Shown piece by piece: positions 1-11,100 of a stretch of 64,000 bases of DNA. Made by a program: the position numbers and the translations under genes. The notes under the pieces are model-generated. The model did not search any database, was not told where the DNA came from, and worked only from the letters and a program-made list of their open reading frames with translations. Source of the DNA: Tilletia caries. Taxonomy: Eukaryota; Basidiomycota; Exobasidiomycetes; Tilletiales; Tilletiaceae. The DNA is taken from assembly GCA_032718865.1 (NCBI GenBank), contig JALUTQ010000046.1, forward strand, positions 1,550,001 to 1,614,000, read 5' to 3'. The number at the start of each line of letters is the position of its first letter. The stretch's first letter is position 1.

Positions 1-250
1 CAACGGCGTCGACCACCATCACTGACTCACCCATAGGTGGCCCGGCTCGGAAGATGTTCTTGGGCTCCTTCGCCGGTGAACCCAACCGACCGGAGGCCTT
101 CCTGAGTCGGGTTCGGGATGTCATCAGATCTGACCCCTCCCCTCAGTGGACGGCCGCCGTCCTTTGGGCTTTGCCCATTGCCTTGACTAGCGACGCTGCA
201 GTCTGGCATGAGGGCCTTTCCGACGCTGAGGCTGCCGGTCTCACCTTTTC
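1..250 (+). pseudogene. Ty3/gypsy Gag fragment
   Basis: The open frame from about 54 to 257 encodes a piece of a retrotransposon capsid. Its pattern (a short G-E/D-P-x-x-x-E-x-F/Y-L run, then a stretch of small exchanges ending in W-H-x-G-L/M-S-x-A-D/E-A) matches the Gag of the complete gypsy element near 38.4-38.6 kb on the other strand. Nothing beyond this capsid piece survives: the frame stops where the palindrome-rich island starts, so the copy was truncated there. The left part may continue outside the window. Relationship to that family is inferred from the shared motif order, not from alignment scores. Confidence 0.55.
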
Positions 251-254
251 ATAC

Positions 255-625
255 TGAAAATGCCAGACACTTAGTGCCTGAGTCTGACCGGAATTTAGAG
301 CTCAGGTCATATAAAATGTCAGATTATGACGGCCATATGACAGAATTATGCGTTTTTTTCAGCCCGGCTGTGAATTTTTGGTCAGAATACTGTCATACAT
401 AAGGCATATGTTCTGCATTGTCATATGACAGAATATGACAGAATTTAGGGCGGTAAATTATGTCATATGTCTGTCATAAAGCTGTCATATGACAGCCACG
501 GGAGGCATTATGGCCATAAATATGACAATGAGACTTTGTCATAAACCTGTCATATGACTATGACAATTTTTTGTCATAATTCTGTCATATGCATAATATG
601 ACTTCATATGTATGACAAAAGGTGC
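255..625. repeat. Palindromic TGTCATATGACA-rich island
   Basis: An AT-rich tract made of many copies, on both strands, of TGTCATA / TATGACA half-sites, several joined as the perfect palindrome TGTCATATGACA. No coding potential is visible. It abuts the truncated Gag on the left. I found no clear terminal inverted repeat or target duplication, so its class is open; a foldback or MITE-type element is the best guess. Confidence 0.5.
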
Positions 626-699
626 TGATCACTGCGCCAGAACGTCGTCTCTGGGCTGCTGGGCAAGCGTTGCGATACTTGCGAGTAAGATCGCGCGCC

Positions 700-2895
700 T
701 AGGTACATCTAACCAAAACTTCTTTCCAGTTTTGATTCTTTCTTTCCTCTCTCGGCTTCTTCAGACGGGCACTGACTGCGCTAAAGGGAAGCTCGGGCTC
801 GAAGCTGGTTGACTTCAGCATTTCAATAATATCCTCCCCTGACCTCTTTAGCGGGAGCACCAGTCTCATCCTTCCCTGGAGCGTTGAGAAAAAACTCAAT
901 GCTCATCGGATTGTGAATTCTCAGCCGAGAAATCGAGTCCCTGAGCTCCCTTTCCGCCTCTTGATTTATAACCTCGCCGGCGGTGCGACTGGAAATTTCT
1001 CCTCCTCTCCCTCCTCCTCCTCCTCGTTATCACCAGAAATAACATTTCCAGATGACTCGTTTATCTCGAAGTCGTCGCCTTCATCGTTTGGGAGAACTCG
1101 GGTAGGTAGCACCGGAGACTCTGGCTCCTGACGAACTCGAAGAACTCGAGCAGGTAGGACCGGAGACCTTGGCTCCTGACGAACTCTGAGAACATCGGTG
1201 TGCAACCAGCAGTTCTGAATTGTAATCTCTGAAACGCGCTCCCATGCGTCCCTAAGCGATGAGATTGCCCTGCGGATGCCAATTTTTCTTGATTGGAAAC
1301 ACCATCCACCGAATCTTGAAGCAAAAGGTCATTATAAAATGCTCCGCAATATGCTTTGAGAGCGCGGATGATGCCTGCATCCATAGGCTGTAGCTTAGAG
1401 GTCGTGTTTGGCGGTAGAAAATAAAATTCTGTTGCCTTATGATCCTCCTCCAGCTCTAAGGAAAGGCGTCACCTCCGCGCTCTCGGCGGAGTTCCGCGTC
1501 CTCCGCGCCTCCGTACCGCAAAACTCCGCCGATTTTCTTCCGCCGGAGGACGTCCTCCGTACCGCGGTGGCTGACAGCGGAGGGGCGGACGGAGAAGTAC
1601 CGCCAACGACTTGAACGCGGACGGAGGGCGGAGGAGTTGGAGGTTCCTGGACTTGAGCGCGGACGGAGGTGTCGACGGCCCCAACTTCGGCGGAGTTCCG
1701 GCGGAACTCCGCGCCTCCGCGCTTACTCCGCTCTGAGACTGAAAACCCAGGGGTTACACAGGGTCTCTCCTATTGAAAGAGTCTCAGAAGACGGAGTCTC
1801 GGGTCTCATGTCACGTGATTGCTGGTCACGCCGGAGTCTCAAGACTTGAGACCCCTCTTCAAATGATTTTTTTCGCCGAGTTGAGCATGTAACTCCAAAG
1901 TCTGAGACCAAGACTTGGGTCGGCAAGTTAGGATCGAGGAGGCGCGGAACTCCGCCGGAACTCCGCCGGAGGAAGGCGGACGGAGGTTCCCTCCTTGGAA
2001 AACTCCGCCTACCCACCGCGGACGGAGGAGGCGGCCTCGGTGAGGACCACCCTGCTACGGCGGACGGAATGATACCGGCCTTGCTGGCACCACTGTCTTG
2101 GGCGGACGGAATGATCCGCCCAAAAATGAGCGCGGAGTTTTCGCGGAGGTAGGCGGGCGGAGGCGCGGAGGCGCGGAGTTCCTCCGCGCCTTTCCTTATC
2201 CAGCTCTGCTTTGTGCCCGGAAGAATTGGCCATGGACCATGAGCAGCAGCACCTTTCGCCTCTCGGCTTCCATCTGGTCATCGAACCAGACCAGCCACTC
2301 CAGGAAAATATGACCAGTCATCCAGGCCTTTGAGTTTGACCTGTAAATGAAGCCCAGGGTGTCCCTATTGACATTTAGGGTTCTCCCATTTCCATATGAT
2401 CCACAATGGCAGTTTGGATGTTCCTGTGGCATTGAAACATGCAGCGCCGGTAGCGCGAGCTTTCTTCTTTTTGGTGCCTTGAAATTGCTGTGTTGCCAGG
2501 CCTTTTTCCGCTGCCACATCGATGATCAATCCAAACTCGTTCATGTTGAAAACATCATCCCTGCTGTATTCTGCAGTCTTTTCCTTCAATGCAGGCAGTT
2601 CCGCCTCAATGAGCTTCATATAAAGAGAGCCGGCTTCGCCATGGCGACGGTGAGATTTGAATTTATTAAGCACCCTTAAAATTTGAGAGCCATCCATCGC
2701 TCCAGCCATCTGCAGCGTGCTTCGCAGCGTCCTCCTTAGGATGAAGAAGTTGATGAAATTTAGCCGCTTTGGCTTTCAAGTGACTGCCACTAAGCTTGAC
2801 ACGCTGTTGGACAGAAAAGACCCATTCATAAAGGTGTTTTTCTACCAGTGCATGCTTCCGCTCCCTGACCCGGTATCGGGATGAGAGCGTCTCTG
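700..2895 (-). pseudogene. pogo/Tigger-like (DDE_1) transposase, interrupted and decayed
   Basis: Read on the minus strand from about 2895 downwards. First comes a CENP-B/Tc5-type helix-turn-helix segment (about 2895-2670), then the start of a DDE domain with FNMNEFGL (first Asp replaced by Glu or lost), and a block ending in RKVLLLM near 2240. There the second catalytic segment is damaged: a His codon stands where Asp is expected, and a one-base shift follows near 2225-2230. The reading then continues beyond the MITE (below 1457) with FYFLPPNTTSKLQPMDAGII, the classic third-Asp region of pogo/Tigger transposases, and a probable C-terminal tail to about 700. The copy is dead from the frameshift as well as the insertion. 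Family assignment is firm; gene ends are approximate and the element's own terminal repeats were not found. Confidence 0.75.
1457..2198. mobile_element. hAT-type MITE (742 bp) with 8-bp TSD
   Basis: The ends are inverted repeats TAAGGAAAGGCG (1457-1468) and its complement (2187-2198). The 8-bp sequence TCCAGCTC lies directly outside both ends (1449-1456 and 2199-2206), a perfect target-site duplication of the length made by hAT transposases. The inside has no ORF that looks real and is packed with GC-rich subterminal motifs of the form CTCCGCCGGAACTCCG in both directions. The same motif type fills the ends of the hAT element at 19852-23266, so that family or a close relative probably mobilised it. 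It sits inside the pogo/Tigger transposase. Confidence 0.85.
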
Positions 2896-2920
2896 GCTGA
2901 GTTGCTAAAGGAAGGAGCAG

Positions 2921-3067
2921 CAGCACAACACCAACGACCCCGCTCGTTCTTCGTCCGCGTACGCTCGCCAGCACCACCGCCATCCTCAGCAGCAAGCTAG
3001 CCAGCAGCAGACCAGCCAGCAGCACAATACCAACGACCCCGCTCGTTCTTCGTCCGCGTACGCTCGC
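2921..3067. repeat. 48-bp direct repeat pair
   Basis: Two 48-bp units (2921-2968 and 3020-3067) differ at one base and are separated by 51 bp rich in CAG/CCAGCAGC. On the plus strand the units read as a Q/N/S-rich peptide, but no longer gene is evident. They lie just upstream of the transposase N-terminus and may be part of its 5' region. Confidence 0.7.
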
Positions 3068-4654
3068 GTGGTCCGTGAGCGTGTGTGCCTGTCGGAAAAA
3101 CGAAAACCACGCCGAGCCTGAGCGACTGCAGAGGAGCGAACGGAGCGAGTGGGAGCGAGTGCAGTGAAGGCGAGGTGCTGGTGGGAGCCAGGAAGAACTT
3201 TCAGGTCCGTGCGCGTCGCTCATCGTCGCGACGCGCCATCGTGATCATGATCTGTCAGACTTCCCACGAGGGTCACGAGGCCACGCGACCGGAACAAGTC
3301 AGGCCGTTAGATCGAAGTTACAAGTAACAGAGACGGCCTCGTGAGCGGTCTTGTGACGGTCCTGAAATGAGATACCCTTCCTCGATGAGATGGAAGAGGA
3401 AGAAAGGAAGATGGAAGAAGGACACAACGATCGGTACGTCTTCCATCTGCGCAGACAGCAGGTTCAGAAAATCAGAATCGTTCACCAGACAAGCTGTCCT
3501 TGCTTTACGTTTCCTTTTCTTTTCCCACCACTCCCTCCCTTAGTATGCAGAAGCAGAGGTTAGTCAAAGGGGTTTTGAGTACACTATACACGGGCAACCT
3601 AGCGGGATCGTTCTAGTAATCATACACATGGACAGTGGTGGTACAATACTAGATCTAGAGATAGAGGTTTGATACAGGTATCAACGAGCACTTCAAAGAT
3701 GCATCATACAGGGATTATTTTCCGCGACTATCCCCGGATGATACCATCGGGACGATCCCAGTACTGCGCATACTGATCATCCCAGTACCGTGCCCTACCA
3801 TCATCCCGCTCAGTGTTTCGACATAAAGGACCGAAGTAGATACATTTCTCGGAATGGGCGCAAAGCTCGAAGCACCCTCGCTGTCCAGTTGCCACAGGGT
3901 AAGTGCACTACTGCGCGGCTTGAACTTGAGGCTGGCGAGCCGCCGAGCAACCTCCGAAGGCGGAACGAGCTGATCCTCATCTTCGACTTGCATAGCACTG
4001 TCAGTAGCTTCCAGCGAGCTACCGCGGTGAACGACTGGCACCGAGGTAGGAGTCCTGCTTGTACGGTGTACCTGATGCCTGATACCTGATGGGCGGACTT
4101 GCAGTGTGCAGGGGAGAGAATTGAAGGCTTAACGGCAGACTGGGCAGGCGCCTTATTATATATGTGCATATTGTGGTCCGTGCGAGGTCCGGGCAGTTGG
4201 TCAAAGGCTCTGAAGCTCTAATTTGGCTTGCGCAGAGCGCTATCGGGGCGATAGAACCGCTGAAAGGTCCCCAGAGGCCCATTTTTTGGTGGAATATTTT
4301 CCAAATTTGCTTGGAACATAGTCCACTACCGAGAATATTCCATTATCGTTGCCAACCTTCCATGCTCTGCGTGTCAGAGTTTTCCCCAGACTTTTTGAGT
4401 GTTTGAGGGTTGCTTTCATTTCAACTTACGGCCCAGAAAGACGCGCCTAAAATTACTGAGAGTACATACATATCAGATTAAGTTGCCCTTATGTATGTAG
4501 TCCCATCACCAAATGATCTGCCACCCACCCATCATTATTTCAGATCACGCGCGCTCCTCCAGCTTCGACTTCCAAGTTCCTCCACGATTAGCTTCAAGGC
4601 CGCCTCATCACCTCCAGCCATTGTGCCCTCTAGTTTCACCGTGAATACACGCGG
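3068..4654. other. Unassigned sequence with a possible small MITE
   Basis: No convincing gene. A minus-strand open frame (about 4041-3880) encodes a short acidic then basic peptide of unknown kind. A stretch at 4379-4450 shares TTTTCCCCAGACTTT and a following TTACGGCC block with 15588-15650. The right end is the insertion point of the LTR element at 4655. Confidence 0.5.
3601..3810. mobile_element. Possible 210-bp MITE with AGCGGGAT ends
   Basis: The segment opens with AGCGGGATCG and closes with CATCATCCCGCT, an 8-bp perfect inverted terminus. The interior is rich in short GATCATCCC / GGGATGATC / CCAGTAC motifs. A second sequence with the same style of interior and the same terminal CATCATCCCGCT ends at 25251. 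I saw no clear target duplication, so the boundaries are tentative. Confidence 0.35.
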
Positions 4655-4803
4655 TGTAACATTTATGCAAATATACATAGTAGATGTTCCCTGTATGGTG
4701 CTGCGTTGTAATCACTTCTTGGTGATCAATCTTCACTGAGAGTCAGCCAAGTGAAGTGTTGCGATCATATTGTGTAAACAGTATTGATTCAGTATGATCA
4801 CTT

Positions 4804-4899
4804 GACGGCTTAGCTCAGTGGTCAACAGGTTGGTTGGTTTTTGTCGGCACCGACAAGGTCGTGGGTTCGAATCCCGCGTAGTGCGACCAAAACTTTTTT
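4804..4899 (+). other. tRNA-like Pol III unit inside the 5' LTR
   Basis: The sequence shows an A-box (TAGCTCAGTGG, 4811-4821), a short hairpin GTCGGCACCGAC, a perfect B-box (GGTTCGAATCC, 4864-4874) inside a pairing T-arm (GTGGG/CCCGC), and a six-T terminator at 4894-4899. This is a complete internal Pol III promoter with terminator. The two outer 7-base segments do not pair as an acceptor stem and there is no clear anticodon arm, so it is a tRNA-derived or SINE-like unit and not a working tRNA. An identical unit lies in the 3' LTR (12851-12946). Confidence 0.75.
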
Positions 4900-5347
4900 G
4901 CTGTCGGTTAATTTTCATTTTCCCACACACAACACATCACGTGATGACCACGTCACCTCGCACGCGCCACTCACCACTGGAAATTCCCCGCGCACCTTTC
5001 ACACCACACTTCCCCGCGCACCACTCACCACTCACCACTCACCACTCGCCACTCCCCAGTCCCCAGAACGTGGTGCGTGTTGCCACCGTCTCTGCCAGCA
5101 CCATCGCCGATCGCTTCCCTCTCTGTTCCCAAGCCACTGTACTTCTTTCACGTGCTCGGCTATTAGTTCATTACCTGTTGTGGCTATGTATGTAGTTTGG
5201 GTTGTCAGGTGATATTGTGTTTTTGGTTATTTTGACTCGACAATGACTCGACAACGGCTCACTCTCAGTGTTGTCGACCGATATCAGTCTATTCGAACAT
5301 CACCTTCTCGAAACACAGAGAGCTGTTCACTCGGGACACCTGAAAGG

Positions 5348-5355
5348 TATAAAAG
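5348..5355 (+). promoter_or_regulatory. LTR Pol II TATA box
   Basis: TATAAAAG within GGTATAAAAGGAGC, about 390 bp upstream of the gag ATG and followed by a pyrimidine-rich tract suited to transcription starts. It is repeated in the 3' LTR at 13395-13402. Confidence 0.75.
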
Positions 5356-5743
5356 GAGCTGTGATTTCGCCCTTTCATCTTTTCTGCTCCCTCACTCTCT
5401 TCCCCCCTCATACAACTGACACCTAACTTGGCAATCACAGAACATTGCAGAGTTAAGTCAAACGTGTGAAGTCTGAGTCTCATCTAAGTTTACCCTTTAC
5501 CTAAGTACCACTACTCCCACACTCTTACCTACTCTGCAAGACTACCAACACAGTGACCAGTCACTTGAACAATATAGCTATAGGTCAGAGTTCTAGCAGC
5601 CCGTCACTTCTGTCTCTATACAACGAGCGGTACTACGTGGTCTGACTGTCCCATCCCGAATCTATTGCGTTCACGACTACCTCACCGTTGGGAAATCTTA
5701 CATCTTTTTTAACTCTTAACACTTCTGTGGCCAACACGGTTAA

Positions 5744-8122
5744 GTGAAGACTGCAATGGGTCCCAAGAAACGTAAAGACCCTCTTGCAGGCGATGAAGAC
5801 GCTGCAGTTGGCTCCAACCCCGATGTTGTTGCCACTGCCGCCGGTGAAGGCCAAGCTCAACCCGCAGCCTCTCCCGCTCATCGTAGCTCCGACTCCGAGG
5901 CCGACCAGCAACAGTCGCCTCGGGATAACGACCGCCAGAACGACGATTCTTTTGGTGGTACTCCGGGAGCCGAGGACCAATCAGCTCAAGGCGAGGTCCC
6001 TCCCGTCAAACGTACTCAAAACAAACAGGTCGATGACGACCACGACGACTTGAGCGTTGAAGAGCTCGAGCTGGAAGTCCAAATGCTCACTCGACAGAAC
6101 CAGATCGACTCGCTTCGCAAGACCATCCTCAAGAAGAAGCGACAGGGACACGAAGCGACCCCTCAGCCTTCGACAGCTCACTTTCGACCTGCTCACGGTC
6201 ACGAAGATCGAACGCCGACGCCTGCGGCTCCAACGTTCCGCGAGTCGGCCTTGCCCGAGTCAGAGCATGTGCTTCGCGAGCGCCAGAACGAGCGGCTTCG
6301 CCGTGCTGGGCTACTTCCGCCTCGTGCAAGTGAGGCGCACCAGCCCCGAAACACGACTCCGCTTCAGCCCATGCGCGCTCAAAGCGTTCCTCACACCAAG
6401 ATCCTCAGCGGGATTGACCGGAAGATCTTCGAGATCATGAACGCCACCGATTCGCCTGACTCTGCGGTCATCGGCGATAAGTCCGAGCTCGCTAAGCTCG
6501 GAATCAAAGTCAGCAGTCCAGAGAAATGGAAGGGTGAACGTTCCCTTCAAGCATTAACGGACTGGGTCCAATCTGTCGCTCACTACTTCAGCCTGTACAC
6601 TCCAATGACGGAGCGTCTCAAGATTCAGCTGATCGGTGGATATCTCGTTGGTGATCCACTCGACTGGTATTGGCGACACGTTGCTCCAATATCACAGCAA
6701 TGGACAGCTGCGGACGTCATTGTGGCGCTCCGCCGACAGTTCCTTGTGGACGAACTGTCTCGACAAGCTGCTGACAAGTTCGAAAACGCCGACCAGGGTG
6801 CTAAAGACGTTCATGCATTCCAGGCGTACCTCCTCAAGCTAGCCGATCAGATGGCTGAGTACCCCAGCCCTGTCGCCCTCAATCGGCGATTGCTCAAGGG
6901 CATGAAAGGCAGCATCAGCGCAGCCATTGTCGCTAATCGCGGCATTGATGCCGAGCTGTCCGGCTGGGACGATATCGTACAGGCAGCCATGGATCAAGAA
7001 CGCGCTCATCGCTACTCCGGCTCGCTTAACAAGACCGTTGCTCCGCGTACGGAAGAACGCAAGGATCATCGCCCCAACCAATCAGCTCAGCCGATTCGTC
7101 CAAACATGGGCTCCAACTTCAATCGGTTCCAGAAGCCTATGACGATGGCCCGACCAGTGGCTCCGACCACTCGTCCGGCCATGCCTAATCCCATGAGGAA
7201 CACGGCTCCACCTGCCACTAGGCCTACTGGTCCCAAACCCACTGATCAGTGCCGATCTTGCGGAGCGTTTGGTCACTGGTCTAACGACTGTCCCAAGCGA
7301 CTCCGCACGAACATGTTAAACCATGAGGATGGAGACGAAGTCCCCGAAGAATTTGTCGAGGACTACGACCAAGAGCCTAACGTCTACATCTATGAAGAGG
7401 ATGAAAGTCCTTCAGACCATTCCCCCCAGCAAGAGGATGAATGGCATGATGCGGATGACGAAGTTGAAAACAACAACTCGTCCGATCACTCCAAGGAGGA
7501 TACAAATGACGACGAAACTCCGCTGATGTGTAACAGTGCCTCCTATAAGGCTGACATCATCCGCGAGTCTAATGTCTCAGCCGCCAAGACTCCATCCGGC
7601 GATAACTCTAAGGTTTCTCAGCATCGTCCTCCACTGGTTGATCCCATCGTCGCCAAGATCAAGATCAACGGTCACGACGCCAAGGCGCTCTTTGATTCTG
7701 GATCTACCGCTGATCTAATCTCGGCTTCTTTCGTTGATGCTCATCGTCTGCAGTCTTTCAAGCTGGAGCATCCTTCCCCGCTGCAACTGGCCATCACTGG
7801 CTCGCGAGGAAAGATAAACCGAGCGTGCTTTGCCAAAGTAACACACGGATCCTGCAACGACAAGATGCGTTACTTTGACATCCTCAACATCGACCGTTAC
7901 GACGTCATTCTTGGTACCTCCTACCAGAAAGACTTCGGCGTACTGCTCGATGTCTCAGCCAACGATGTTGTTTACAAATCAAGCCCCTCTCAGCTTATCT
8001 TTGCTCCCAAGAACGACAAGAATTCAACTATGAACCCCAAGGAAAAACCTCAAAAAAAGCCCCTCAAGACTCAACTTTCTGCTCTCGGCGTCTCTCATTC
8101 TAAATTCGAAAAACATCAATAA
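5744..8122 (+). CDS. gag: Gag-protease polyprotein
   Basis: A 792-residue product that forms the capsid and carries the element's protease. In order: an acidic disordered N-terminus; a Glu/Lys-rich helix likely to be coiled coil (about residues 104-132); a capsid region (about 235-430) with W-x-x-Y/S motifs; a CCHC zinc knuckle CRSCGAFGHWSNDC near residue 500 for RNA binding; an acidic linker; and a pepsin-type protease with ALFDSGSTADLI near residue 648, DSG being the active site. The ATG at 5744 is the first after the 5' LTR. It ends at TAA 8120-8122, and the frame continues open straight into pol, so the stop is the only thing separating the two. The product is more complete than most copies here, consistent with a young element. 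Confidence 0.92.
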   Translation: MKTAMGPKKRKDPLAGDEDAAVGSNPDVVATAAGEGQAQPAASPAHRSSDSEADQQQSPRDNDRQNDDSFGGTPGAEDQSAQGEVPPVKRTQNKQVDDDHDDLSVEELELEVQMLTRQNQIDSLRKTILKKKRQGHEATPQPSTAHFRPAHGHEDRTPTPAAPTFRESALPESEHVLRERQNERLRRAGLLPPRASEAHQPRNTTPLQPMRAQSVPHTKILSGIDRKIFEIMNATDSPDSAVIGDKSELAKLGIKVSSPEKWKGERSLQALTDWVQSVAHYFSLYTPMTERLKIQLIGGYLVGDPLDWYWRHVAPISQQWTAADVIVALRRQFLVDELSRQAADKFENADQGAKDVHAFQAYLLKLADQMAEYPSPVALNRRLLKGMKGSISAAIVANRGIDAELSGWDDIVQAAMDQERAHRYSGSLNKTVAPRTEERKDHRPNQSAQPIRPNMGSNFNRFQKPMTMARPVAPTTRPAMPNPMRNTAPPATRPTGPKPTDQCRSCGAFGHWSNDCPKRLRTNMLNHEDGDEVPEEFVEDYDQEPNVYIYEEDESPSDHSPQQEDEWHDADDEVENNNSSDHSKEDTNDDETPLMCNSASYKADIIRESNVSAAKTPSGDNSKVSQHRPPLVDPIVAKIKINGHDAKALFDSGSTADLISASFVDAHRLQSFKLEHPSPLQLAITGSRGKINRACFAKVTHGSCNDKMRYFDILNIDRYDVILGTSYQKDFGVLLDVSANDVVYKSSPSQLIFAPKNDKNSTMNPKEKPQKKPLKTQLSALGVSHSKFEKHQ

Positions 8123-8125
8123 AAA

Positions 8126-11100
8126 GTGAACCTTCCTCGTCTTCCCGCTTTGGTTACGCATAAACGTCCCCTTCTCAAAGAACCTTCCGACATCAAGATC
8201 ACCGAATCGGTCCAAGTAGAAGTTTCGGAAGGCGACCCTGATATGCCCGCTACTCTTGCTGCTTCGGTACAAGATGCTATCATCGACCGCCTCCGCTCCC
8301 AGTGGATGGATAAGAGGAAGGACCTGTGGGGCCCGCGTAAATTGAAACTCCCTCCCTTCCGGGAGATCAATCACTCGATCCCACTGATTGACGAGAACTA
8401 CCGGCCGTTCAGCCGACCTGGCAAATGCCCGGAGCAGTTTCGCCAAGTCTACATGGAAAAAATTAATACCTACGAAAAAGCCGGTCTATGGCAAAGGGCC
8501 AGCGTTCCTGCCGCTATGCCCATGATGCCTATCCCGAAGAAAGACAATCGTATTCGTACGGTTGTGGACGCACGACAACGTAACGACAACACAGTCAAGA
8601 ATGTCACTCCTTTTCCCGACCAGGATGTGATTCGACGAGATGTTGCTCGAGCCAAGTACCGTTCAAAGGTAGATCAGGCCGACTTCTTCGAACAAATCCG
8701 AGTTATTCCGGATGTCGTTGGCAAGACGGCTTTCTCCACTCCCTTTGGCACGTTCGTCAGCCTTGTTGCACAACAAGGCGACTGCAATGTACCCAGTACA
8801 GCCCAACAGCTCATGAACTTTCTGTTTCGAAAGATTCTTGGGCAGTATGTTCACGCCTACCTGGACGACATCTTCGTGTTCTCCGACACCCTTGAAGAGC
8901 ACGAGGAGCATCTGGGTACTGTGTTTCAGATCCTTCGAGATGCAGAGCTGTATCTCTCTAAAGATAAAATCGATCTATACTCCAAGTCTTTGGTGTGCCT
9001 TGGCCACGTCATTGACGATAACGGACTGCACGCCGACGAAGACAAATTGAGCAAGATTATTGCCTGGAAGGAAATGAGCACAGTCAAGGAAGTTCAAAGG
9101 TTTTTGGGACTGGTGCAGTACCTTGCCCAGTTCTTTCCAAACCTGTCCACCATGACTGGACCCATTTCCAAGCTAACGCATAAAGGCCAGCCCTTCGAAT
9201 GGGGACCTTTGCAAGCGGACTGCCTAGACAAACTTCAACGTGCAGCAGCCAATGCACCCATACTAAAGCCCATCGATCCAGCTCACAACGACGACCCCAT
9301 CTTTGTTGTGACCGACGCCTCCACATCCGGCGTGGGCGGTCTGTATGGACAAGGCAAAACCTGGCAATCTATGCGCCCAGCTGGTTTCCACAGCAGAAAG
9401 TTCAATGCTGCGCAAATGAACTATCGTACTCACGAACAAGAGCTACTCGCGGCACTTGAAGCTTTGATGAAATGGGAGGACCAACTGCTTGGTCGCCCAT
9501 TCACAATCATCACTGACCATCGTAGTCTGGAATATCTGCAGACGCAGAAAACGCTAAGCGGACGTCAAATCCACTGGCTTGAATACCTCTCACGCTTCAC
9601 GTACAAAATTCAGTACGTCGCTGGCGAGACCAACGTGGTCGCTGACTATCTCTCCCGCTTCTGGGAGAATCCCACCGTTCCTAGCGAGCCACATGACTTC
9701 GTCAATGCTGATGCTCGCCTCTCGGATGAGGATGAAGAGCCCAGCATGACCACTTTGTACAGCGCGGCTATCCGGCGCAACGCCGCACCAGCTGCTGACG
9801 CGACTCCGACATCTGACATTCCGTCCACACGACCGACATTGCCCACCGCCATCAAGACCGCCATCGACGTCGACGGTGCCGGAAACGACCTCACCCCCGT
9901 CGTCCAAGGTGGATACAAGACTGATCTACTTTTCCGTCAAATTCTCGCCAAACCTCAAGACCACACCGCCTTCTTTAAATATTCAGACGGTTTCATCTGG
10001 CGAAAGGTTGATGACGGCAGCCTCACTCTTTGCATACCGGGGGCTCTTTTCAAAGTAAGGAGGGTGACGGAGCTCTTGATTCATAGCACACACAAAGGTC
10101 TTGGTCACCTTGGTGCTCTCAAGACACTTACCGAGCTCCGTCGACACTTCTACTGGCCTAGGATGGTCAAGGACGTTGAAGCATTCTGCAGATCGTGCGG
10201 AACATGCGCGGTCACCAAATCATCACCAACGTCATCCTCTGGCAAGCTTCACTCCATCCGAGTCCCGGACGGACCATGGAAAGGCATGGCCATTGACTTC
10301 GTTGGGCCACTGGTCCTCACGGAAGACGGGTTCGACTTCCTTCTCGTGGCCATCTGCTTGTTCAGCTCCATGGTTCACTTGATTCCTACCAAGACAACAG
10401 TCACGGCGCTGGATTCAGCCAAACTCATCTACGAGAACATCTACCGTCTCCATGGGCTTCCTGAAAGCATCATCTCTGATCAGGACCCCAGGTGGAAGTC
10501 GACATTCTGGACTGAGCTCCATCGGCTTCAAGGCATCGACCTCCGCTTCTCGACGGCATACCACCCAGAGTCGGATGGAGCCACCGAGAGAGCCAACCGA
10601 ACCGCCATTCAGATCCTACGGGCCAAGGTCGCCGCCGACCAAAGAGACTGGAAGGATCGTCTCACAGAGACCGAGTTCGCCATGAACTCACAAGTCAGCA
10701 ACGTGACCGGACTGAGTCCCTTCGAGACCCTATACGGGTTCAACCCGACCTTGGTTAAGGTCCCGAGCCCGAACGCCCGGGTCAGCCCATTCAAGGGTGT
10801 CCGACAGTACCATGATCGGATCAAGCTAAACATGATGTCCGCTCACGATAGCATTATTGCCGCCCGCACCCGACAGACCACTCAAGCTAACAAAAGACGG
10901 TCGGTCACGCCTCCCTACCAGGTGGGCGAGATGGTGTACCTGTCTACCAAGAATCTCAAGCTTCCCTCTGGTCGGGCCTCCAAGCTGTTGCCTCGGTACA
11001 TCGGACCATACAAGATTACCCGATGCTTCACCGAACGGGATGCATTCACTCTTGAGCTTCCAAAGAAACTCGCAGAGCGCCGCATCCACCCCACCTTCCA

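Larger units (their letters stand above)
4655..5702 (+). repeat. 5' LTR
   Basis: 1048 bp, TGTAACA to TTACA. It contains a tRNA-like Pol III unit (4804-4899), a run of CACTCACCA repeats (about 5026-5052), a TATA box at 5348-5355 and a pyrimidine-rich leader after it. The junction is set by comparison with the 3' copy, where similarity stops after TTACA. Confidence 0.95.

Noticed and set aside
4804..4899. A genuine tRNA gene in each LTR
   Set aside because: A- and B-boxes and a terminator are present, but the outer segments GACGGCT and GTAGTGC do not pair as an acceptor stem and there is no clear anticodon arm. Kept as a tRNA-like Pol III unit.
4818..5212. Two 123-125 residue plus-strand frames in the LTR, repeated at 12865-13259
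   Set aside because: They overlap each other in different frames, run through the tRNA-like unit and CACTCACCA repeats, and show no protein-like features.
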